Source: Dasyornis broadbenti (Eukaryota; Chordata; Aves; Passeriformes; Dasyornithidae). From it: DNA of 64,000 bases. The notes below the pieces were generated by a model. That model worked only from the letters and a program-made list of their open reading frames with translations. It ran no database searches and had not been told where the DNA came from. The stretch is from positions 882,883-946,882 of the forward strand of contig VZRN01001859.1 in NCBI GenBank assembly GCA_013397935.1, read 5' to 3'. The position numbers and the translations under genes were made by a program. Below are positions 48,511-59,239 of the stretch, in pieces; position 1 is the first letter of the stretch, and every line of letters starts with the position of its first letter.

Positions 48511-48531
48511 AAAAAAAAAAAAAAAAAAAAA
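48511..48531 (+). repeat. A21 homopolymer
   Basis: Twenty-one A residues in a row, with no AATAAA shortly upstream and no recognisable retroposed gene before it, so a processed pseudogene tail is not supported. Confidence 0.9.
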
Positions 48532-50812
48532 GACTGAGTGTGTGTAGAGGGCAGGGGAAGAAGAATTTGAGAGTGCTTTTAAAGCAAAAATGAAGAAATA
48601 GTGGGGAAAATTGCAGAGAAGAATCAGAGCTGCACTCTTCCCTCTGCAGGACAGAAGAGTGCAAGAAGGAGATATGCAGTGAAGAACGATTATCACAGAA
48701 CAACTGACTTTACAAAGTGAATTACTAAGGACTCTCTACCCCGTAGTGCTGATGCTCTGAAATCATCAGCCATTACAACTTCATATTTAACATTTCGAAT
48801 GATGGAGGAACGTTACCCTGTTATCTCTTTATCCCCAAGTAGGATAAATCACTAAGTTACATCCCAGATACTTTCTTTTGGCCCAGTGAGAATCTCTAAA
48901 GTATTATCATGAATCACACCTTCTCTGCTTTTTTCTCAGCTTATACTAAGCAGTTTTTCACACAGTTTCTTGCAGGGCAAGATGAAGGGCTGAGTAGGTT
49001 GGTCTGGCTACTTGTGTGCTAAGGCTCACCAGGCTAAGGTCTCCTGGTGTGGACTCTAAATCTTTGTCCAGTCTAGCTTGGAAAGGTGAAAAGTAGCTTA
49101 GTGTAAAGAAATGGGACAAAGTGCATCCTCTCATGGCCACTACCCCAGTGCAGCAATGAGTTATGCAGCAGGAGCAGTGGCATCTCCCCAGCTTGTGCTA
49201 GGAAGTGGCTCCCTTAGCTGTAGGAAAAGATTTAAAATCTTTTTAAAGGTTGCTTACTTTGGAAAGACTCTGAAGTCACAGCCCATGAAACTGGAGGTGT
49301 CATGCTTGGTGTTTCCTTCATGCTAGGGGGACACTGGAGGTGAGAGGCAAGAGACCTTTTTGGGTGCACTTACTTTTTCTATGTGAGGTGTGTTTTTACT
49401 TGTTTCTTGGTAGATAAACAATTTGAACAGAAAAGAATGTGATTAATAACTCCAGGTGTGTTTTGGTTTTATGTGTTTGTTGTGTTAGCTGAACCAAAGA
49501 AAGATGTTAAAATAAACTTTTTATTTAAAGGCAGATTTATTTATAAGGTGGGATGCATGTACTCTTTCTGTCTTGCTGCATACATCTTGGTCTTACCTCA
49601 GCTCTTTGGCTTCTCTTTGTAATTATCAGAGAGCAAATAAAGTTATTAGTGTTTACTGGTAAGAAAAGTAATTCTGATCCAGAGAAGGCTTGTAGATGTT
49701 TCTGCTTTACACTACCCCTTATTATTCCATCAGGCTTTTCTTTGCCATTTACAGGTTCATTCTCAACAGCTGAGAAATGTTGTATTTTGCAGACCATGGA
49801 TTCAATATCACCAGACAGTAGGGAAGCTGAATGGTTTTAGGAAGCCTACATGTCATATAAAGCAAATATCATTGTTTTCTTTCAAGCCAAAAATGTCAAA
49901 CACAAAAGGTCAACTCAACCCTAGCAAAACCAATACTATCATGGCCTGTGTATGTGTATGGTGCCCTGTTTATATTCCTCAGATCTTAGCATCTAAACTG
50001 AGAAGTGAAAAGTGAAGAAAGACAGATCAGTGGCTCCTGGAGTGCTGTGATACAGTTCCAGTGGCTTCTTTGAAGGAGACGATACTTTAGCTCACCCCAG
50101 GGACAGCTATGGCTGGTTACACTTCTCTAGACTGTAGGTGTACCTGGTTTTCCTGCACAGCTGTGATTTCTTTCTTCAGCCCTAGAAGATTTCAAGGGAG
50201 AGGTCACTGCCACTGCTGCAGTAATCACAGACTTTGAAATGTCAGAGAGCTCAAATGCCCTTTGGAATGTACTCAGGTTCCCATGGACCAGGTGCATAAC
50301 GAATAAAGAAGATATTATAATAATTAGAAGAACCTTGTTATTATAATCACAAGATGTTAGCAGATAAGAGGTGAGAGTGTGCTGGGATATGATTTCAAAC
50401 AAAGAACATCTGCTTACTGACTATGGAAAGTCTTACTCTGCTGGATGGAGTCTCTGCCTGTTCACAGATTAAAGTTAAAACAGAGAAGAGGGGAAAAAGT
50501 GAGATCAAATAATATGTTGATGCAAGATGGAAAAAAATGTGTATAGAAAGAGACACTTGGCCATTTTCATATAAATTTGTCTCTAGAGCAAAGAAATGTG
50601 TAGTGGATACCTAGCATTATGCTTTAATATGTTTACTCTGGTGAAATGTTTAGCAGGTCTTCCAAATTTTACAACAGGCAAGACAAAAATTACTACAATA
50701 TTCAGAGTTTCACAGAGTTATCAAAGAAGGAGCAGCATGCCTCGCCAATACTTACAGGGAAGTTTCTTAGAAGAGATTTGAAGAATGCAGAATGCAAGCT
50801 AGGGTGTACATG

Positions 50813-50814
<2 letters not shown>

Positions 50815-50856
<42 letters not shown>

Positions 50857-50865
50857 TGTGTGTGT
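50815..50865 (+). repeat. (TG)n microsatellite
   Basis: TG dinucleotides run for about 50 bases, with one TA interruption at about 50849-50850. Long pure TG tracts are usually length-variable and can adopt Z-DNA. Confidence 0.95.
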
Positions 50866-52239
50866 AAGAAGACTTTTATTCTGAGTCTTGACTCTTGCCA
50901 CTGGCAACACTGCAGGCTCAGAGTTCTCTCTGCGTAGATGGTGAGAGTAGCACAGCCTCCCCTACTTGTGTGGGATTTGGCATCTTGTTATCCCTTCCTC
51001 CGAGGATAATGGGAGCACAGTCTCCCAGAAATAGCAGGATTTACAGGTTGACTTGCTAAGGGAGAGGGCATTCAGCACTCCTGTGGTACTCCCACCCTCA
51101 GACAGCAAAGCATTACGGTTTAAGAAGAGCTCATATTTTACCTCTCTTCTGGATCCATGTATTTATGCAGGCTGTGTGTTCAGAGTAGAACTGAATACAG
51201 AATGCAATAAATAGTATTCCAAGACTTGGCGTTAAAACTGATCTTTTCCCCCTCTGGTGGTGTCACTGATTCCACTTCCTTCCTGTATTTCTTCAGCCGT
51301 CACTTTCTCTCATCACAGAGGTTGCACCTCGGTGTGTCTGGTGAATTAAACTTCAAGGCTTTTTTCCAGTGTTAATGAGGTGAGGTGCTTTTCCTGCTAT
51401 GAACGCTTCGTGTGTTTCTACATAAGAACCTTGCACAGCTTCAGCACTTCTACTCAGCTGCACGGTGTTATTGATTTCTCCAGCTTCTGCTGTAAGGGGT
51501 TTGTGGTAAAAAGCAGTGACTCAGCTGATGTGCTCAGTGGAGCTGTTTTACATGCGCACACTGTGCTGCTGTTGCTGCCGAGTGGTTAAAAATACAAATC
51601 ACAGAGAAGTCTTTCAGTTTGTTTGAAATAAAATGTAGGCAGCAGTAAGGGTTTCTGGCAACTTTGTAGAGATTATTGAAAATGTTCTTAATGGCAGGCC
51701 TGATTCTGGGGAATAAGCCTGTGTGCTTCTGCAGCACCAGAAGGAGAGAACAGAGATCAGTGCTCCAACTTCCCTCTTGGATGGAACATGATATACTGAA
51801 GCTAAGAACAACCCCAGCTGGAGAGCTGGGGTGTTTGGAAGGGCAGATGCCTGGAAATGCTGGTCCAGCTACTGAAACAGTGCAATGAATTTTGGGACAG
51901 GCTTGTGCTGGTGATCCCAGCTCTCTATCTGCGCCTGCTTGCCTGGCTATGACAGTGATTTATTGAGGGCAACCATATTCTTAATGTGGTCCCATGGAAA
52001 CCTGCAGATGTGAAATGCTTGCCATCTCAACACAAACAAAGCTGAAAACTCTCTGAAGTTCTCACAGACAGGAAATTCAGCAAGTATGCAACCTGAGGAA
52101 GGGGAGGGAAAAAGTACAGCTGTCCTGGGAGGAGAAGTGGGGATTGTTTATCCTTTTCTGGAAGATAAATAAGCTGTTCCTGTGTGTGATCTTGCTCATC
52201 TGAAGAGCAGGAGCCGTAGAAGCTTTCAAATCACCACAG

Positions 52240-52545
52240 ATTCATCGCAGTGTAGGTCAGAAGGCACCATGTGGATCTCTCTAGTACAAACTCCTGCTAC
52301 AAGTATGTTTATCACCAACACTTCATGACTCGTGGCTTTGTCTAATACTTTTAAATATCAAAAAGCTCAAAGGATGGGGATTCTACAGCCTCACTGGATA
52401 TCATGCTTTGGTGCTGCACTGTCACCTCAGTCTTGTCTAATGCCTGTCCTGAACCACTGAACACGGAGCTTGTGGCTATTGCCCTTTGTCATATGGTCTG
52501 CCACTACAAAGAATTTGTATCATCTTTGCAACACTGGTTATATTA
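52240..52545 (-). mobile_element. Worn CR1-type LINE fragment, minus orientation
   Basis: Plus-strand blocks in reverse CR1 order are visible: 'gtaggtcagaaggcacc', 'ctctctagtacaaactcctgct', 'gtggctttgtctaata', 'aaaggatggggattctacagcctcactgga', 'ttggtgctgcactgtcacc' and 'ttgtggctattgccctttgtc'. Divergence is high, so this is an older CR1 subfamily than its plus-strand neighbour, from which it is separated by only about a dozen bases. Confidence 0.75.
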
Positions 52546-52556
52546 AATAACCTGTG

Positions 52557-53172
52557 CTATTTATTATCTTCATTATTGACATAGATGAAGGGATCAAGTG
52601 CACCCTCAGCGAGTTTGCAGATAATACTGAGCTGAGTGGTGCAGTTGACACACTTGAAGGGTGGAATGCCATCCAAAGGGATCTGGACAAGTTCAAGAAG
52701 TGGTCCTTCATAAGGTTTAACAAGACCAAGTGCAAGGTGCAGTACCTTGATCAGGGCAACCTCCGGTCTCAATCCAGGCTGGGGATGAACATGTCAAGAG
52801 CAGCCCTGCCAAGATGGACATGTGGGTGGTGGTGGATGGGAGGCTGGACATGACCCAGCAATGTGCTCTCACAGCATAGAAAACCAACCGTATCCAGTGC
52901 TGGGTCAAAAGCAGCGTGGCCACCAGGGCCAGGGAGGGGATTCTGCCCCTCTGCTCTGCTCTGCTCTGATGAGATCCCACCTGGGCTGCTGCACCCAGCT
53001 CTGGGGTCTCCAGCACAGGAAGGACATGGACCTGTTGGAGCAAGTCCAAAGGATGGCCACCAAGTTGATTACAGGAATGGAGCACCTCCCTAATAAGGAA
53101 GGGCTAAGACAATTGGAATTTCTCAGCCTGGGAAAGAAAAGGCTTCAGGCTGACCTCATTGTGGCCTTCTAG
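52557..53172 (+). pseudogene. Broken CR1 reverse-transcriptase C-terminal part
   Basis: The translation opens with an IFIIDIDEGI-like block and a catalytic-loop region reading FADN where active CR1 enzymes have FADD. It then continues through AIQRDLDKFKKW and later HRKDMDLLEQVQRMATKLI and LGKKRLQ. The second aspartate of the catalytic pair is thus changed to asparagine. The frame moves twice: it leaves the first phase at about 52,800-52,830, meets an in-frame TAG at 52877-52879 in the second phase, and shifts again at the CTCTG pentamer array (52949-52968). The N-terminal endonuclease and most of the palm are missing. It cannot encode a working enzyme. Confidence 0.9.
52949..52968 (+). repeat. 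(CTCTG)4 pentamer array inside CR1
   Basis: Four exact tandem CTCTG units lie inside the former coding region. A five-base unit is not a multiple of three, so a change of one unit shifts the frame, which is what is seen across this point. Confidence 0.9.
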
Positions 53173-55389
53173 TACCTGAACGGACCCTACAAGAAAGATG
53201 GAGAGGGACCTTTTACAAGAGCGTGAAGTGACAGGACAAGGGGGAATGGCTTCAAACTGAAAGAGTTTAGATTAGATGTTAGAAAGATATTTTTTACTGT
53301 GAGGGTGGTGAGGCACTGGCACAGGTTGCCCAGAGCAGTTGTGGATGCCTCATCCCTGAAAGTGTTCAAGGCCAGACTGGATGGGGCTTTGAGCAACCTG
53401 GTTTTGTGGAAGCTGTCCCTGCCAATGGCAGGATGGTTGGAATGAGATGTTCTTGAAGGTCCCTTCCAACCCAAACCATTGCATGGTTCTGTGATTCTGA
53501 AAGGCTGTAGGCTCCTATTGGATTCCCCCCAGCCTTCTTTTCACCAGACTAAAGAAGCCCAGCATTTTGTTACAGGATGCATCCTACTGGACTCTGACTC
53601 TCCTATTAACCTTCCACTGGATAGTTTCCAGTTTCTCCATAAACAAACAGCTTGGAATGCTTGAGAGCACCACCAGTGGAGCAAGACCAGGACTTCTGTG
53701 TGTCTCAGGATATGGAGCTGAAACACTCAGGCTTCCCACCTCAGTGCTAGGAGCCTAAGCTGTGACACCACAGCTCTCATCTCCAAATGTTTACCTGGGA
53801 TTCAGGAGTCTGGAGCCAGTAGCCAGATGTACCAACAGGCACTTAGGCAGTTGCACACAGGAGACAACCCAGGTGCATTGAAACAGAACTTTTTTTTTCA
53901 CTGAGCACTTATATTTTGACACCCTGAAGTTCTTCTATTCCAGTAAAACTTCTGAAATCATATGGGTTACTTCAGGAGAAGGGTGCTGGCTGGAGGAAGG
54001 GACTTTTGAGGGGCTTAACCCATGCATGCACTCTGAATTGCTCAATAGCACTGCCTTGCAAAGCAGAAATGGAAAAAAACAGAGAACAGACTGACCTGAA
54101 TTCAAAGAGCCTGACAACAAGCCCAGTTGTTGAAAGACTGCAACACAGAAACCTCACAGTGGGATCTCTGAAGCAAGGAGACCTTGGGAAAGAAACGTGG
54201 GCATACTGACTTGTTGTCCATAACAATCTCTTGGGTATCACTAGATCACTGTATGTTGTTGAGATCTTGAACTGACAAATGTAGGAAAAGTATTTTCACT
54301 TGTATTTAACAGTTTTGTAATGTCAAGAAAACTCTCTCACCCTTCTGAGTCCTAAGAGAGCTGCTGTGGGGAAACAGTGAGCTGCTTTCTTTCAAATTCT
54401 GTACTCTCCCTGGATTTATGCATTCAATGACCTTGGCAGACATACAGAAGGAACCTTTTACCATAGCAATGGATTGTTTTTCATTTCTTTCCAGATTAGG
54501 CACAAACACATTTTCTCTCATCAGATACACACATTTTGAAATTCCACTTTTTTCCTCCCTCTTCAACAGAAGGATTTTTAAGTGCAGAGAAAAAACACAT
54601 ACTCCAGCTGTATGGTTTCTCCTGCCCTCCTACAGCATCCCAAGATAGTAGATAAAAAGATACTGTTTGAATTCTCTTTTCTGAGTCCAGCATTTAAATT
54701 GCAATTGGAGTTACTATCTACATTGGCAATTTTAGCTCTCTGGTAATTGAAACCAATTCTTATTAGCTAGACGTGTGAAGATGTGGTAAGTTTTTATTCA
54801 TCTGAGAATATGCAGGAATAGTATTGAGACACAGATGATGGGAATTTGGAGGATTCCCAACTTCAAGAGAGTGTTTGCTGTGCTGGATCAAACAGGTTTC
54901 CTATCCCCACCCCTCTGCCCCAATCAGGACTGGGATTCATATGAGGGAAATGACAAAACTTATCCATAACCGATATTCCATGCCAACAGTGGAATACTGT
55001 AGGTGGAGGGAAGGCACTTCTGACCTTGGAAAAGAGCTGCTAAAGCAATGAAGTTACTGTTATAGGGTCTGACAAATGTTGCAGTTAATTTTAAAAATCT
55101 ATCCCTGCTAATGGAAAAAGAAGTTAATACTGGATGTGAAGACTATAGTACAGTCAAGAAACATCAGACAGTACTATTACTGATATTCAACAGATTTTGT
55201 TTAATTAAATGTCTGGACATTTACATATTGTAGAAGCTTTTCTTAAAAAATGCAAATCTTTTTCAACATTGCTTGACCTTCATTCTAGCCCAGTGCCTCC
55301 ACACGTTTCTGGCTAGAATTACTCTTTCTTGCCAGGAAGCTGCCTGCAGGATGTACTCCTACAAGCATAGCAAGAGTCATCTCTGCATG

Positions 55390-55650
55390 CAATGAGATCT
55401 TTCCCTAGACTTCCACCCTGGAGTTACTCTAAAAATCCTTGCAGGATTAGGCTGCAATTGTCCAGAAGACAGGGAACTGCACACATTTTCAGAAGAACAC
55501 TTGCGTATCTTGCTCTTATCATGATAAGTGAAAGCCAGCAGATTACGAAATGTCTCAGTCTCGCACGAGCTGTTATGGTGAATGGCTGTATAAATGCATT
55601 CCAGAAAGCTGGGTTAATTCATCCCTTAGCCCCACCACTTTTCTTTTTAG
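55390..55650. promoter_or_regulatory. Possible conserved non-coding element with GATA palindrome
   Basis: CTTATCATGATAAG (55515-55528) is a perfect 14-bp palindrome that places two GATA sites (WGATAR) in inverted orientation. Around it lies non-repetitive sequence with CpG-containing phrases such as 'tctcgcacgagctg' (itself partly palindromic) and 'gcagattacgaaatg'. It is open for 100 codons on the plus strand (55,392-55,694) but the translation is unrecognised. Regulatory use is inferred. Confidence 0.28.
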
Positions 55651-56277
55651 TCAAGCATTACAGTTACAGTGTAGTGACGAAAATACCTGATTGAAGCCTT
55701 TAGATAAGAAATTAGGTGGCTTTGCTAAATTGTCTGGTCTGTACTCATAGCCCTGAAAATGACATAATTCCCTTTGTATAATCCTGAAAGTGTGATTACC
55801 ACAAGTTCATCAGTTGTAAAACAAAATATTTATGTTACCCATTTTAGTAACATCAGTTTTTACTCCTAACTTGCACACATGACTCTTTATAGACAGTGGC
55901 ATCAGCAGCTGCTCTAAAAATGTTTGTTCACAGAAACAAGACTGATGCTAAATATTTGCCCACTTCCAAAAGACTTCCTTATTTACCTTTTTGTGCCAAT
56001 GTGATTTTCATTAGCCCCTCTTGAAGGGCTAATCAGCACAGTTTACCTGTGCACACATCACACCGAGGGACTTCTCAGTAGATTATTGACATGAAAGAAG
56101 TGCCAGAGCTACCATTACAACAACACATCTACAGAGAAGATGTGGTGTAATACACAAACAGGGGAAAGCCCTTCGAATCAGAGTATAGCTCTTCTGGCTC
56201 AGTTGCTCACTGGTTTATCTTCAGAAGGGGTTGTTCTTCCTTGCAAACAACATGAAGTGTAACAATATGAAGGCAAA

Positions 56278-56990
56278 ATGGAAACAGCCACATTTCCCAT
56301 AGAGATAAACCTCAGTGATCTCCAGCTGTTCAGTGGGGCAGTAGTTCTCATGAGTGCAGCCCACTGTTATTGTTCCAGGTTTGACTTTCCCCTTTTACTG
56401 TGTCCTGGTTATTGCCATGTGTGGGAGAAGGAAAGCAGGTCGTGCTGCCAGCAGCTTCCCCCACCAGCCTGTCCCTGGACAGGCTCCAGGGGCTTCACAC
56501 ACCCCACCATGCCAGCTGGGCTGGCCAGGGTCCAGCTGTGGCTGTTTCTCTGCCTTTCTCCATGTCTGGTGTACTCGCACAAGCATTTCTGGCAAGCACC
56601 AACAAGCACCGAGGGTCTAAATTCATCACAAAAGTTGTTTGCAGAGAGCAGCCTGGAGATCTACATCTTCCCATGCAACCCAGCTGCTTCCAAGAAATAC
56701 AGACCTCTGAGGAAGACCTGGCTTTAGCCATTCTCCCTCTTTCATGTTGGGTATTGCACATTCACTCCCAAAATGCTGTCCACCCTCCCACATGGCGGGG
56801 AAGAGAGCCACAGCAGTCAGTGCCATGCAGGAATGTGGGCACAGGTGACACAGCTGGGGACACACAGCCACGCTCACCCAGACGTGCTGCTCCCCGAGGC
56901 TGCCAGCAGAGCAGAGAACTGCAGGCAGTGGGTCTTGCAGATATCTACAGAAAGAGAGAAGACTGTAATTTATATAGATTGTGAGCCTTA
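56278..56990. other. GC-richer block with overlapping open frames
   Basis: Frames of 149 codons (56,278-56,727), 194 codons (56,400-56,984) and 146 codons on the minus strand (56,626-57,066) overlap each other. None shows a motif, a conserved domain or a credible start context, and openness in three phases at once argues for composition. It may be an unrecognised old repeat or a non-coding exon. CpG is sparse. Confidence 0.35.
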
Positions 56991-57116
56991 GTGAGAGGAG
57001 GGGGACATTAGGCTTACACCCACCTTCCCTGGGAAAGTAGTTCACAAGTAAATTTATAATGTACAAGCAGATTCATTGTTTCCTCTCTTGACTGGGCTGC
57101 AAAATAGAATAAATAC

Positions 57117-57137
57117 AAGATAGACAGACAGACAGAG
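57117..57137 (+). repeat. (GACA)n-type tetranucleotide repeat
   Basis: A short run of 'gatagacagacagacagaga' made of about four GACA-like units. Confidence 0.85.
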
Positions 57138-57601
57138 AAGAAGGTAGGTATTTTGTCTGCCAGGCTTTCACTTTGCAAGCCTTATATTGGTCTAAGGCTA
57201 TTCAATTTCAACTCAAAATTCAATTGGTAAGAATCAACTTTTTTAAACCTTGACTTCTGCAGAGGCATTTTTTTCCTCAGGAAAAAATATTCTGTAATGC
57301 CTTTAAGCCATCTGCAGGCAGACAAGAAAGCAAGATGAAGGATTTTCTCCTGGACTAACTGAGAGCTCTGCTTAGACCTTACAGTGGAAATGAAATCTGT
57401 TCCTCTGAGCTTGCAGAGACACACCATAGTCCCCCTCCATTTAAAACCCCAACAAGATGTCTACCCAGTGAAAATCTCTTAGACATTATACAGATGCAGA
57501 TGGGACTCTGCTAAATCTTCTAAGCACTGATGCAGTTCTCTCATCCTCTGAAACCTCAGCAAATTAATACTACCTCAGCCTCTTACAAGTGAAACATGGT
57601 T

Positions 57602-57700
57602 CTCCCAATTTCAGATATAAAGCACAGAGACAACAAATGAATTTACATCCACAAAATAATCTCTGTCACACACCTAGACTTTGAGCCCAAACTGATGGTG
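57602..57700 (+). repeat. Possible MIR-like SINE relic
   Basis: Blocks 'cccaatttcagatataaagcacagaga', 'ctctgtcacacacctaga' and 'tttgagcccaaactg' follow the order of the MIR core ('ttttacagatgaggaaactgaggcacagaga', 'aggtcacacagcta', 'gaacccaggtctg'), with insertions. The match is weak and may be chance. Confidence 0.25.
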
Positions 57701-58937
57701 TCCCAGGTGAAGGTCTGTGCCCAGAACAACATATTGATAGTGCCAATGGACACATCCTGAAGCTGGGTGCTGTGCCATTAAGTGCAGTTCATTGCTCACA
57801 GGGATGGCAAGGATTGCCACAAGGGAACATAATCCTCTTCTGTGGCTCAGAACAACTGGACTAATACCTATTATTTTTTACAATAGAGTTGTTCAAGAGT
57901 AAGGGACCCCAAGGCCAAATCCATTAAAAACTTGGGAAAAGAGCAACAAAGACCTGGCAAAAGCCAATTGCATTCATACTAAATATCATGAAGGAGTCTT
58001 AAATTCTTGGTGTTTATACATACTGAAGAAACTTTGCAGATCTTACTCCCCTCTCCCCCTTAGCAGAAGCTCAATGTAAAAAATATAATTGAGAGATTAA
58101 AAAGACCTCACCTTGCATTTTTTCACATATCTTTACTAGGGCTTGACTACCTTCAGCTCTCTCTTAACAAGTATCTTGTTAACTCCAGCTGATCACAGGC
58201 TTTCTCAGGGACAGGAACTTTTCCACAGCTGGCTGCTGGCTTCTGTGTGAAGCTTCTCAAGTAGGTTTACAGCTCTGCCATGGCACTTCTGCTTTGAGAG
58301 GTTTATGCTCATTTTACAGCAATCTAGTAGGTTTGGTACCTGTGCTTGAGGCTCACCTCTCTGTTTAAATTAGGACCCATGCTGGCTTCAACTGGCATGG
58401 ATGGAGGGTCCCTTGGACGTGTTTTGTTTGGAGATAAGGCTGTCTGCCTCTCTCAAACAACCTTTTGGAAAAGAAGAACTAATCTTCCCTCAGCTTTGGT
58501 ATCTTAAGTCCTCAATGGACTCTATCCCACTTTCTTCACAATCACTGGTGTAGATTAAAAAGTGCTTGAAGGAGCAATAGTTCAGCTTCTTCTTCCAGTC
58601 TTTGGGAGTCCTGCTTTTATTCTCTAGGACATAGTTATTCATCAATCTAGATGTGAAAAGATGTGAGGATTAATTTTGATTTTACATACCAAAGTTGTGG
58701 GGGTTTTGTTATTTCACAGATAGGTTCCCAGACAAAAGTATGATTGAAATCTTTGGGGTTTATTACAGTTATGATAATAATGTAGTCTATTTCTTTTAAA
58801 AAAGAATTCTTTTGAACAAATATTTTTCTGCCAACACTGTAATTCTAGAAATGGTACACTGCTACTAATCTTGTCCTCATTCTAACAAGCTTTGGTTAAT
58901 TCAGTCTTCTTTGCTTTAGCAAAAGGGTTTCCTTTGA

Positions 58938-59095
58938 TGAGTCACCATCCCTGGAGGTATTTAGAAGATGTGTAGTTATGGCACTTAGGGACATGGTTTA
59001 GTGGTGGACTTGGCAGTGCTGGGTTAACAGTTAGATTCAAGGATTTTAGAGGTCTTTTCCAACATGAATGATTGTATGATTTTATGGGTCTGTGA
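58938..59095 (+). mobile_element. CR1 LINE, short 3' fragment, plus orientation
   Basis: The order 'gtcaccatccctggaggtattta', 'gtagttatggcacttagggacatggttta', 'gattttagaggtcttttccaac' and 'gaatgattgtatgattttatg' is the CR1 3' end and octamer tail of a CR1 subfamily different from the copies at 7.1 and 53 kb. Only the last 150 or so bases are present. Confidence 0.92.
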
Positions 59096-59211
59096 TGCTG
59101 CTTCATTTCAGCTGCCACATCGTGTGAGCTGCAGTGACCTGAATATACCTAATTCCTGGGGATAGCCAGCAGGTTTTCTCAGTGTATTTCTTCTAGTTCT
59201 TCTTCCTTCCC

Positions 59212-59239
59212 AAGTCTAATTAGACTAGAAGTCTAATTA
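59212..59239. repeat. Nested direct and inverted repeat
   Basis: The 11-mer aagtctaatta occurs at 59212-59222 and 59229-59239. The arms taattagact (59217-59226) and agtctaatta (59230-59239) are also exact reverse complements with a 3-base loop. Confidence 0.9.

Larger units (their letters stand above)
47951..52239. other. Single-copy non-coding DNA, no gene seen
   Basis: No gene is recognised. A pure A-run and a (TG)n microsatellite are listed separately. The frames at 49,537-49,840 are open on both strands but match nothing known. The 50,646-50,867 frame ends in a CV repeat, which is only the (TG)n tract translated. Confidence 0.65.
52557..53501 (+). mobile_element. CR1 LINE, 3' portion with part of reverse transcriptase, plus orientation
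   Basis: The longest CR1 copy of the window, about 945 bp. It starts inside the reverse-transcriptase frame, passes the end of that frame (about 53,150), and carries the full 3' untranslated region ('ttactgtgagggtggtgagg', 'ggatggggctttgagcaacc', 'ggtcccttccaaccc'). It ends near the octamer-like 'ggttctgtgattctga'. It is 5'-truncated, as most CR1 copies are. It lies head-to-head with the worn minus-strand CR1 just upstream. Confidence 0.95.
53502..58937. other. Single-copy non-coding DNA, no gene seen
   Basis: No gene is recognised. The region contains a regulatory-looking stretch near 55.5 kb, a GC-richer block with overlapping frames near 56.6 kb, a (GACA)n tract, and a possible MIR relic, all listed separately. 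Confidence 0.6.

Noticed and set aside
48418..48531. Processed pseudogene suggested by an A21 run
   Set aside because: No AATAAA, no target duplication and no gene-like sequence before the run.
48815..48830. 13-base match (ttaccctgttatc) to part of the I-SceI homing-endonuclease site, raising the idea of a mitochondrial rRNA insert
   Set aside because: Only 13 of 18 bases agree, and the flanks do not read as 16S/LSU rRNA on either strand.
50646..50867. 73-codon frame ending in repeated CV
   Set aside because: The end is the (TG)n microsatellite in translation.
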